Source: Flavobacterium sp. UBA4098 (GTDB lineage: Bacteria > Bacteroidota > Bacteroidia > Flavobacteriales > Flavobacteriaceae). From it: a DNA stretch of 25,948 nucleotides. Below are positions 7,661 to 14,115 of the stretch, piece after piece. Under the pieces are notes generated by a model. That model had not been told where the DNA came from, searched no databases, and saw only the letters and a program-made list of their open reading frames with translations. The position numbers were made by a program, and so were the translations under genes. The number at the start of each line of letters is the position of its first letter. Position 1 is the first letter of the stretch. The DNA lies in contig DFXW01000003.1 in NCBI GenBank assembly GCA_002382495.1, positions 1 through 25,948 on the forward strand. Direction: 5' to 3'.

Positions 7661-8581
7661 ATTTCTAACAAATCAACATATTCGCAATTTATTAAATCAG
7701 AGGCGCAACGCCTTGGTTTTTTGTCTTGTGGTATATCTGAGGCTGGTTTTTTAGAAATAGAAGCGCCACGACTCGAAAAATGGCTAAAAAATAATAGTCA
7801 TGGTCAAATGTCCTACATGGAAAATCATTTTGACAAGCGATTAGACCCTACCTTATTGGTTGACGGTGCCAAAAGTGTTGTTTCTTTGCTTTTGAATTAT
7901 TACCCTTCCGAATTGCAAAGAGAGGATTCCTATAAAATATCCAAATACGCTTATGGCCAAGATTATCATTTTGTAATCAAAGAAAAGCTTAACGAATTAT
8001 TATTTGCAATTCAAGAAAATATAGGAGCTGTATCTGGAAGAGCTTTTGTAGATTCTGCTCCAGTTCTCGATAAAGCTTGGGCTGCGAAGAGTGGTTTGGG
8101 TTGGATTGGTAAAAACAGCAATCTGATTACCCAAAAAGTGGGCTCATTTTATTTTATTGCCGAATTAATTATTGATTTGGAATTAGAATATGATTTTGCA
8201 ACAACAGATCATTGTGGCAGTTGTACGGCTTGTTTAGATGCTTGTCCAACTCAGGCGATAATTGCTCCTTATCAAGTCGATGGTAGTAAATGCATTTCCT
8301 ATTACACCATTGAATTGAAAGATAATCTTCCAGAGGAGATGAAAGGGAAATTGGATGATTGGGCTTTTGGATGTGATGTATGTCAAGATGTTTGTCCGTG
8401 GAATCGATTTTCAAAACCGCATAGCGAACCCTTATTTCAAGCCAATCCTGAACTGCTTTCGTATTCCAAAAAAGACTGGGAAGAAATTACAGCCGAAACT
8501 TTTCAAAAAGTATTCAAAGATTCGCCATTGAAAAGAACAAAACTAGAGGGTTTAAAACGAAACATACAATTTCTGAAATAA
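7661..8581 (+). CDS. queG: Epoxyqueuosine reductase QueG, probable ATT start
   Basis: A cobalamin- and Fe-S-dependent enzyme that reduces epoxyqueuosine to queuosine at the wobble position of tRNAs with GUN anticodons. The ferredoxin part has CGSCTACLDACP (Cys185, 188, 191, 195), Cys211, and CDVCQDVC (Cys238, 241, 245), ligands for two [4Fe-4S] clusters. The FVDSAPVLDKAWAAKSGLGW segment with its conserved Asp is diagnostic. The start is odd. The first ATG/GTG/TTG codon is the TTG at 7721, but the same open frame upstream encodes a sequence (FIKSEAQRLGF) that aligns with the conserved N-terminal helix of QueG, so translation must begin earlier. The most likely start is ATT at 7661, giving 306 residues beginning M-S-N-K, 11 nt after ruvB. 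Coordinates of the start are inferred; function is not in doubt. Confidence 0.93.
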   Translation: MSNKSTYSQFIKSEAQRLGFLSCGISEAGFLEIEAPRLEKWLKNNSHGQMSYMENHFDKRLDPTLLVDGAKSVVSLLLNYYPSELQREDSYKISKYAYGQDYHFVIKEKLNELLFAIQENIGAVSGRAFVDSAPVLDKAWAAKSGLGWIGKNSNLITQKVGSFYFIAELIIDLELEYDFATTDHCGSCTACLDACPTQAIIAPYQVDGSKCISYYTIELKDNLPEEMKGKLDDWAFGCDVCQDVCPWNRFSKPHSEPLFQANPELLSYSKKDWEEITAETFQKVFKDSPLKRTKLEGLKRNIQFLK

Positions 8582-8587
8582 AATTAA

Positions 8588-9610
8588 TTAGGTTTTACTT
8601 GACTCTCTTTCTATAATTTGAGTATCTAATTCTATGGTTTTTGGATTGTATTCTGATTCTTCTTTTCGTGCTGCCATTTCTTCTAATAATAAATTAAAAG
8701 CAGCGATTCCCATTTCGTGACTAGGCTGTTCTACCGTACTTAACTTGGGTGTAATTACTTGAGACATAAACCAGTTGCTAAAACCAATTACTTTAACATC
8801 CTTCGGAACATTGATCTTTTTGTCGTTACAATACGCTAATGCTCCTACGGCGACTAAGTCAGTTATTGCAAAAATCCCATCTACATCTGGATGTTCTTCA
8901 AATAATTGTTTGGTAAATTCCAGTCCTTCTTCAAAGTTTACTTTTTCACAGGTGTATACTAATTTCGAATCAAATGGAATTCCGTTGGACTCTAATGCTT
9001 TTTTATAACCTAAATAACGATCAATTGAATTTTGAGGATTAAGGGGACCGCGAATATGGGCTATTTTTTTACAACCTTTGTCAATCAAGTGTTGTGTAGC
9101 ATCAAATCCCGCTTTTTGATCGTCAATAACTACTTTGGAACATTTAGCAAGTTTGGCAATTTTATCAAACATGACTAATGGAATTTTTCTATTCAATATG
9201 TCTTGAATATGCGAATCGTTATTGGATTCATTAGACAAGGAAATTAAAATACCATCAACCCTTTTGTTGATTAATAAATCGACTTGTTTTTTTTCTAATT
9301 CAAGGCTTTCATTGGATTGTAATATAATCACTAAATAGCCATTTTTTTCAGCGGCATCAATTATTGATTTAATGATATTTGAAAAAAAGTGGTGTGTCAC
9401 CTCAGGAATAATTAAACCAATAGTTTTGGACTCTTTTGTTCTTAAATTGACGGCAAAACTATTGGGTGTATAATTCAAATTTTCAGCCAATTCCTTGACT
9501 GCTTTTTTAGTTTTTTCACTAACATCAGAATAATCTTTTAACGCCTTTGAAACGGTCGTTATCGAAATTCCTAGGGTAGTTGCAATTTCTTTAAGAGTAA
9601 TGTTTTTCAT
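8588..9610 (-). CDS. LacI-family transcriptional regulator of the fructan/sucrose locus
   Basis: A 340-residue LacI/GalR-type regulator. The N-terminal helix-turn-helix occupies about residues 4-24 (LKEIATTLGISITTVSKAL), followed by the hinge helix region (about 25-58) and a periplasmic-binding-protein-like effector domain from about residue 62 (TIGLIIPEV). A longer frame begins at a TTG at 9631, but that codon lies inside a -7 promoter element, so the ATG at 9610 is preferred; it also gives the usual MKNITLKEIA N-terminus. It probably senses fructose or a fructose phosphate and controls the neighbouring GH32, transporter, kinase and susCD genes, an inference from position and from LacI-like operators in the divergent promoter region. 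It is separated from the fructokinase by a terminator and has its own promoter. It converges on queG with only 6 bp between stops. Confidence 0.92.
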   Translation of the reverse strand: MKNITLKEIATTLGISITTVSKALKDYSDVSEKTKKAVKELAENLNYTPNSFAVNLRTKESKTIGLIIPEVTHHFFSNIIKSIIDAAEKNGYLVIILQSNESLELEKKQVDLLINKRVDGILISLSNESNNDSHIQDILNRKIPLVMFDKIAKLAKCSKVVIDDQKAGFDATQHLIDKGCKKIAHIRGPLNPQNSIDRYLGYKKALESNGIPFDSKLVYTCEKVNFEEGLEFTKQLFEEHPDVDGIFAITDLVAVGALAYCNDKKINVPKDVKVIGFSNWFMSQVITPKLSTVEQPSHEMGIAAFNLLLEEMAARKEESEYNPKTIELDTQIIERESSKT

Positions 9611-9628
9611 TGACTTTTGATTTGGGAA

Positions 9629-9636
9629 CAAATATA
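9629..9636 (-). promoter_or_regulatory. Putative -7 element of the lacI-type regulator promoter
   Basis: On the minus strand this reads TATATTTG, an exact TAnnTTTG match, 18 bp upstream of the ATG at 9610. The predicted 5' leader is only about 10-14 nt. No clear TTG -33 is visible; that region is occupied by a perfect palindrome. Confidence 0.6.
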
Positions 9637-9657
9637 TTAAATATCAGTTTGTGAATT

Positions 9658-9676
9658 GTTTTACTACTAGTAAAAC
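9658..9676. promoter_or_regulatory. 19-bp perfect palindrome, candidate operator of the LacI-type regulator gene
   Basis: GTTTTACTACTAGTAAAAC is a perfect inverted repeat of two 9-nt arms around one central base. Relative to the -7 element at 9629-9636 it lies over or just upstream of the -33 region, where a bound repressor would block RNA polymerase. It lacks the central CG common in LacI-family operators and differs from the CGAAAACG boxes further on, so which protein binds it is open. Confidence 0.5.
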
Positions 9677-9732
9677 ACATAGAAACGCCAAGATATTCAT
9701 TTTTTTGAAAATAGGGTTTCAATTTGTTTACT

Positions 9733-9755
9733 ATATTACAAATAGGATGTAATAT
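9733..9755. repeat. Short inverted repeat upstream of the LacI-type regulator
   Basis: ATATTACA (9733-9740) and TGTAATAT (9748-9755) form 8-nt inverted arms separated by 7 nt, within the 180-bp stretch between the fructokinase terminator and the regulator promoter. The very AT-rich context makes chance possible. It could be a second protein-binding site. Confidence 0.3.
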
Positions 9756-9790
9756 GTTATATTTTTTATCAAAAGTATCAGATATATAAA

Positions 9791-9819
9791 ATGCGGTTTC
9801 AAATGAATTGAAACCGCAT
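9791..9819 (-). terminator. Intrinsic terminator after the fructokinase gene
   Basis: Perfect 12-bp stem: ATGCGGTTTCAA (9791-9802), 5-nt loop, TTGAAACCGCAT (9808-9819). On the minus strand it lies 22 nt after the fructokinase stop and is followed by TTTATATAT, a weak but usable T-rich tail. It ends the GH32-transporter-kinase operon and separates it from the regulator gene. Confidence 0.75.
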
Positions 9820-9841
9820 GTATAAATAAAAATAGTAGATT

Positions 9842-10726
9842 TTATACCTGCATAAATTTAGCAATAGCTTCAGGTGAAATTTTTGGATTAGCTCCTTCCT
9901 CTTGTGCCACAAGTGCACCTAATGCACAAGCAAAATTAATGGCTTTTTGAGGGTCAATTCCAGTCAATAATTGGGTTAACAATCCAGCCAAAAAGGAATC
10001 TCCAGCACCAACGGTGTCAGCTACGTTTATTTTGTATCCGCTATTGTAAAATAATTGGTTATTGTACATTAAAACTGCCCCATGACTCCCTTTGGTGACA
10101 CAAATATGCTGAGTGTTAGTTTTCTCGGCAATAAACTGTATGTTTTGTTCCAAAGAATGAAAAGGAGATCCTAAAAACGCGCTAATTTCATACAACTCAT
10201 CATCATTGAATTTGATAAAATCAGCTTTGTTCATTAATTCTGAAAGTAATTCTTTAGTATAAAATGGCGCTCTCAAATTCACGTCAAATATTTTATACTT
10301 TGCCGAATTTAAAAGTGTTAATAAGCTTTGATACGAAGTAGTATCACGACAAACTAAACTTCCAAAAACTAAGGCATCGGAATTGGCAACCACACTTTGC
10401 GCTTCTGGAGTAGCTTCAATTTTGTCCCAAGCTACGGGATAATTGATGGTATAAGACGCAGATCCTTTTGCGTCTAATTGAACTAGTACTTCACCAGTAG
10501 CAAAATTGGGGTCTATTTGAATAGAATCGGCACTTACTCCATTTTGGGAAACAAAAACAAGTAATTCATTCCCAATTTCATCTTGTCCAATACGACTAAT
10601 GATCTGCGTATCGATTCCAAGTGAAGCCATTCGGAGTCCAACATTTAAAGGGGCTCCGCCTATTTTTCTGTGCGTTGGAAAAACGTCAAATAAGACTTCG
10701 CCAAAACAAGCAATTTTTATCGCCAT
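9842..10726 (-). CDS. Fructokinase, PfkB/ribokinase family
   Basis: A 294-residue cytoplasmic sugar kinase that most likely phosphorylates fructose with ATP. The two PfkB signatures are present: a GGAPLNVGLRMASLG segment at residues 23-37 for substrate binding, and DTVGAGDSF near the C-terminus with catalytic base Asp243 and the GAGD anion hole. The early FGEVLFDVFP motif is typical of bacterial fructokinases. Its ATG lies 2 nt after the transporter stop, so it is translated in one operon with the transporter and GH32 enzyme, and that context supports fructose rather than another sugar. The product of the usual reaction is fructose 6-phosphate. Substrate is inferred from context and motif similarity. 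Confidence 0.9.
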   Translation of the reverse strand: MAIKIACFGEVLFDVFPTHRKIGGAPLNVGLRMASLGIDTQIISRIGQDEIGNELLVFVSQNGVSADSIQIDPNFATGEVLVQLDAKGSASYTINYPVAWDKIEATPEAQSVVANSDALVFGSLVCRDTTSYQSLLTLLNSAKYKIFDVNLRAPFYTKELLSELMNKADFIKFNDDELYEISAFLGSPFHSLEQNIQFIAEKTNTQHICVTKGSHGAVLMYNNQLFYNSGYKINVADTVGAGDSFLAGLLTQLLTGIDPQKAINFACALGALVAQEEGANPKISPEAIAKFMQV

Positions 10727-10728
10727 AA

Positions 10729-12057
10729 TTAGTTGTTATTGGATAAACTTTCAGACAATTCTTCTAATGTTCTTCCTTTTGTTTCTGGCATTTTGAAGAA
10801 TACCCAAAGTAGTTGGAATACCATCATAATGCAGAAAATGGCGAAAACAGTAGTGGTTCCAATTTCTTTAAATAAAAATGGAATGAATGACGGAATCAAT
10901 GCTGCTAAAACCCAGTGCACTGAGGTGCCAAATGAAGTTCCGGCCGCTCTTAATTTGTTAGGGAATAACTCAGAAATAAATACCCAAATTACTGCTCCTT
11001 GACCAATGGCATGAGAGGCAATGAACAAGAAGAAAAACAGAGGCACAGCCATTCCTTTCCATTCAAAATAAAAGGCAGTCGTTACTAATCCTAACGAGAT
11101 AATATATCCAAAAGAACCTAAATACATCAAGGTTTTACGGCCGTATTTATCAATTAATGAAATACCCACCATGGTAAACAACAAATTGATAATTCCAATT
11201 CCAATACTACTCAAGAAAGAAGCTGATTTTTCTAAACCGGCCAATTCAAAAATACGGGGCGCATAATACAAAAAGGCATTAATTCCAGAAAGCTGATTGA
11301 AAAATGCAATGAAAAAGGCAAGGAGCAATGGCTTTCTATATTTTTTCATGAAAATAGATTCATTTTTCACTTCTTGAGTAGTTTCCATTTCCATAGCTGC
11401 GATTTCTTCTTCTGCTTGTGCGTCAGAATTGATCTGTTTTAGGATGGAAATAGCTTGAGCTCTGTCTTTTTTGTATTCAAAAATCCACCGCGGACTTTCT
11501 GGAATACCAAAAACTAATATGGTGTATACAAAGGCTGGAAAAGCTTGAATTCCTAGCATCCATCGCCAAGAGTTTTCTCCAATATCTTGTAAGTAAAAAT
11601 TAGAAGTGAAGGCAATTAGAATTCCAAAAACAATATTAAATTGGTACAAAGCAACTAATTTTCCTCGATCCTTTGCAGGCGCAATCTCAGAAACATAGGT
11701 TGGTGCAGCAATAGTTGAGGCTCCAATTCCAATTCCGCCTAAGAATCTAAAGATAGAGAAGATGATAGAATCTGTTGCAAATGCAGTTCCGATTGCCGAG
11801 ATGAAAAATAATAATCCAATTATAATTAAGGTCTTTTTTCTTCCGAGAATATTGGTTGGGTACGAACCAAATATAGCTCCAATAACGGTTCCCCATAAAG
11901 CAGATGACATCACTACTAATCCGTGATATAAATCGGATGATCCCCATAATTGTTGCAATTGTTTGTCGGCTCCTGAAATCACTACAGTATCAAAGCCGAA
12001 TAAGAATCCTGCCAAGGCTACTACAATGGACCAGTATAGAATTTTTTTGTTGTTCAT
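10729..12057 (-). CDS. MFS sugar porter, probable fructose or sucrose transporter
   Basis: A 442-residue inner-membrane transporter with 12 predicted helices, of the sugar porter family in the major facilitator superfamily. Family marks: GFLFGFDTVVISGA in helix 1 (residues 17-30), GRKK in the loop 2-3 (from Gly72), PESPRW before the central loop, QLSGINAFLYYAPRIF in helix 7 (the QxSGxNxxxYY sugar-binding pattern), and PETKGRTLEEL at 424-434 after helix 12. These proteins are usually proton symporters. It lies 39 nt after the GH32 gene and 2 nt before the fructokinase gene, which points to uptake of the fructose released in the periplasm. Intact disaccharide uptake is possible but less likely, because the hydrolase is exported. 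Confidence 0.9.
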   Translation of the reverse strand: MNNKKILYWSIVVALAGFLFGFDTVVISGADKQLQQLWGSSDLYHGLVVMSSALWGTVIGAIFGSYPTNILGRKKTLIIIGLLFFISAIGTAFATDSIIFSIFRFLGGIGIGASTIAAPTYVSEIAPAKDRGKLVALYQFNIVFGILIAFTSNFYLQDIGENSWRWMLGIQAFPAFVYTILVFGIPESPRWIFEYKKDRAQAISILKQINSDAQAEEEIAAMEMETTQEVKNESIFMKKYRKPLLLAFFIAFFNQLSGINAFLYYAPRIFELAGLEKSASFLSSIGIGIINLLFTMVGISLIDKYGRKTLMYLGSFGYIISLGLVTTAFYFEWKGMAVPLFFFLFIASHAIGQGAVIWVFISELFPNKLRAAGTSFGTSVHWVLAALIPSFIPFLFKEIGTTTVFAIFCIMMVFQLLWVFFKMPETKGRTLEELSESLSNNN

Positions 12058-12096
12058 TTTTTTTTGGTTTAGTTAATTTTAGTTGCAAATGTATAT

Positions 12097-13671
12097 TTAC
12101 CAAATTCTTTTCACAGATTGGATGGTGGTGTTTTTTATTTCTTGACTTTCAACCGACTGAATAGTTAGTTTAGTGTAAGGTTGGTTGGGGAAAATTTGTT
12201 CTGTAAACGAATACACTCCTCCGTTTAAGAAAATTTCAATAGAAGACCAATCCAATATGATTTGAAAATCAATATTTTTTGTAATTATATTCGGAGTCGG
12301 AGTAGTGTGAATTTTTTCGCCAAAACTTTTCTCGAAATTCACTTTTCCTGAAAGTCGTCTGTCAATAGCAAAAGTTTGTTTTTGTGCATCGTAATGAAGT
12401 ACTAACAAATCATTTGCATCATTCGAAAATACTAGTTTAAGATTTTTGTTTTCCGCTTTAAATTGGATTTTCGATTGATTTAAATTGGAGTAAGTAAATG
12501 TTTTATTTGCACCTTTATTTAATTTAATTTTTTCAATAGAAAAGTCTGTTGATAATTGTTTATCTAATTGTGCAACAGGCTGACTTTGTAATACATAATC
12601 TCCTTTAATTGTGGAAAGCGAAAGTGTTCTTGGCAACGTCATTGCACTTCGCCAATTGGTTGTAGGCGTATCTCGGGCATAATTCCAATTACTCATCCAA
12701 CCTAAGAAAATGCGTTCTCCGCCTGGAGCATCATTATACGTAACACCAGCATAGTTATCTGTACCATAATCTACCCATTTAGTTTCTTTTTGCGAAGTAG
12801 TAAAGGTTTTTCCGTCAAAATTACCAACGAAATATTGTGTAGCTGAACCACCATTTGGCGCACCTGGATTAATACTTACTAGAAGCACCCATTTTTCTTC
12901 TTGTGTTCCGTTTACTTTTATTTTAAACAAATCAGGACATTCCCAAACACCTCCATGGGCCCCTTTGTTTTGTCCAAATTCACTTTCTAGTTTCCATTGA
13001 AGTAAATTAGCTGAAGTGTATATTTGAGCACGATCACCTGCAACTAATACTAAATTCCACTGTTTTGCCTCTTCGTTCCAAAATACTTTAGGATCTCTAA
13101 AATCCTTTAAAGTTTCATTATTGATAATTGGATTGGCTTCGTATTTTGTCCAAGTTTCACCCTCGTCTAAACTGTAGGCTAATCCCTGAGTTTGTGTATT
13201 AATTTTTCCTGCCTTTTCAAATTCCATGTTATGGTACGTAAAAACGGCGATCATGGGAGGGTTTTCTTTTGTACCAAGTCCTGAAGTGTTGTTGGTATCC
13301 ATCACCGCACTACCTGAAAATATATATCCTAATTCGTCAGGGAATAAGGCAATTTTTTTATGCTGCCAATGAATTAAATCGCTACTAGTGGCGTGTCCCC
13401 AATGCATAGGTCCCCAGACTATGTCTTCAGGGTAGTATTGGTAAAACAAATGATAAGTTCCTTTATAGAATACCATTCCGTTAGGGTCATTCATCCATTT
13501 TTTTTCTGGCGAAAAATGGAATTGTGGTCGGAAAGGTTCTTTGTAATATTGATTGGAATCAACAGTATTTATTTCTTTTGACGAAATTGAAATAGGATTA
13601 TTTTCTTGAGCCTGACATATACTGCTAAGCAATACGCTAGCGGCTATTATTTTTTTCCACTGGTTTTTCAT
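12097..13671 (-). CDS. Exported GH32 fructosidase (levanase/inulinase/invertase type)
   Basis: A 524-residue glycoside hydrolase family 32 enzyme that removes beta-fructosyl units from sucrose or fructans. The three catalytic residues are present: nucleophile Asp62 in WMNDPNG, transition-state stabilizer Asp193 in FRDPK, and acid/base Glu244 in WECPD. The five-blade propeller covers about 48-350 and a C-terminal beta-sandwich the remainder, with a typical VDWSSIEIFLNGG-like strand near 470. A signal peptide (residues 1-21, cleavage near CQA-QE) lacks a lipobox, so the enzyme should be periplasmic or secreted, not surface-lipid-anchored. It heads an operon with the MFS transporter and fructokinase. 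Whether levan, inulin or sucrose is the substrate cannot be told from the sequence alone. Confidence 0.93.
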   Translation of the reverse strand: MKNQWKKIIAASVLLSSICQAQENNPISISSKEINTVDSNQYYKEPFRPQFHFSPEKKWMNDPNGMVFYKGTYHLFYQYYPEDIVWGPMHWGHATSSDLIHWQHKKIALFPDELGYIFSGSAVMDTNNTSGLGTKENPPMIAVFTYHNMEFEKAGKINTQTQGLAYSLDEGETWTKYEANPIINNETLKDFRDPKVFWNEEAKQWNLVLVAGDRAQIYTSANLLQWKLESEFGQNKGAHGGVWECPDLFKIKVNGTQEEKWVLLVSINPGAPNGGSATQYFVGNFDGKTFTTSQKETKWVDYGTDNYAGVTYNDAPGGERIFLGWMSNWNYARDTPTTNWRSAMTLPRTLSLSTIKGDYVLQSQPVAQLDKQLSTDFSIEKIKLNKGANKTFTYSNLNQSKIQFKAENKNLKLVFSNDANDLLVLHYDAQKQTFAIDRRLSGKVNFEKSFGEKIHTTPTPNIITKNIDFQIILDWSSIEIFLNGGVYSFTEQIFPNQPYTKLTIQSVESQEIKNTTIQSVKRIW

Positions 13672-13752
13672 TTTGTTTTTTTGAATGGATAAAAATAGTA
13701 TTCTTTTTGTGAATTGATTCCTCTATTAGTTATATTAAGGTATTAATTTTTC

Positions 13753-13762
13753 CGAAAACGTT
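13753..13762. promoter_or_regulatory. Candidate LacI-family operator O1 (GH32 side)
   Basis: CGAAAACGTT lies 82 bp upstream of the GH32 ATG. It matches the left half and centre of the perfect palindrome at 13989-14006, while its right half (GTTGCC) is degenerate. Confidence 0.5.
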
Positions 13763-13872
13763 GCCGCTACAGGTATTGGATTCAATTAATTGGAATAATC
13801 CATTTTGATCCTATTTTTTTTGATTTTATGGAATTCGCAATAAAATTTATTTTTCAGTTAATTTATTGGGAA

Positions 13873-13898
13873 TAATTCACTGTTTTTTCAGTGAATTA
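13873..13898. repeat. Perfect 10-bp hairpin in the divergent region
   Basis: TAATTCACTG (13873-13882), six T, CAGTGAATTA (13889-13898). Neither side has a proper U-tract, so a terminator is unlikely. It may be a protein-binding site or a structured leader. Confidence 0.55.
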
Positions 13899-13988
13899 GA
13901 TATAAATATATTAAATGTGTTTTTTTAGTTCTTTTTTTTTAAAGAATAGCTATTTTTTCAATTGTTTTTTTGCGGTATTAATTTTCGA

Positions 13989-14006
13989 ATCGAAAACGTT
14001 TTCGAT
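13989..14006. promoter_or_regulatory. Candidate LacI-family operator O2, perfect 18-bp palindrome
   Basis: ATCGAAAACGTTTTCGAT is perfectly symmetrical around a central CG, the classic form of LacI/GalR-family operators. It lies about 55-70 bp upstream of the susC -7 element and next to a further CGAAAACG box exactly 20 bp away. Confidence 0.7.
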
Positions 14007-14010
14007 ACCC

Positions 14011-14020
14011 CGAAAACGAT
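14011..14020. promoter_or_regulatory. Candidate LacI-family operator O3 (susC side)
   Basis: CGAAAACGAT repeats the half-site of O2 at a distance of exactly 20 bp, about two helical turns, so that dimers on O2 and O3 would lie on the same face of the DNA. The right half (GATATAG) is degenerate. Confidence 0.5.
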
Positions 14021-14059
14021 ATAGTTCACTTTTTCTTAATTTTTTCATAAAATTAGTAT

Positions 14060-14067
14060 TATGTTTG
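14060..14067 (+). promoter_or_regulatory. Putative -7 element of the susC promoter (TATGTTTG)
   Basis: Exact TAnnTTTG match 48 bp before the susC ATG, predicting a 5' leader of about 40 nt. No clear TTG is found at the -33 spacing, which may fit a promoter that needs a regulator. Confidence 0.6.
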
Positions 14068-14115
14068 GCTCAATATTTAAAACAAACCATTTATTAACCA
14101 ACTTATTTATTACGT

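Larger units (their letters stand above)
13672..14115. promoter_or_regulatory. Divergent regulatory region between the GH32 operon and susC
   Basis: This 444-bp gene-free stretch holds the promoters of both operons. Visible elements are three CGAAAACG boxes (13753, 13991, 14011), a long hairpin (13873-13898), a -7-like element for susC at 14060-14067, and a weak minus-strand TATTTTTA (13690-13697, one mismatch from TAnnTTTG) that could serve the GH32 operon. The rest is AT-rich with several T-runs and no coding potential; the 60-codon open frame at 13915 is low-complexity Phe/Leu/Ser/Lys sequence and is not a gene. Confidence 0.75.

Noticed and set aside
9611..9631. TTG start giving seven extra residues on the LacI-type regulator
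   Set aside because: The TTG is part of the predicted -7 promoter element, so it would not be in the mRNA, and family members begin at the MKNITLKEIA methionine.
13915..14097. 60-codon open frame in the divergent region
   Set aside because: Low-complexity Phe/Leu/Ser/Lys sequence from T-rich DNA, crossing the candidate operators and the susC promoter element; no homology recognised.
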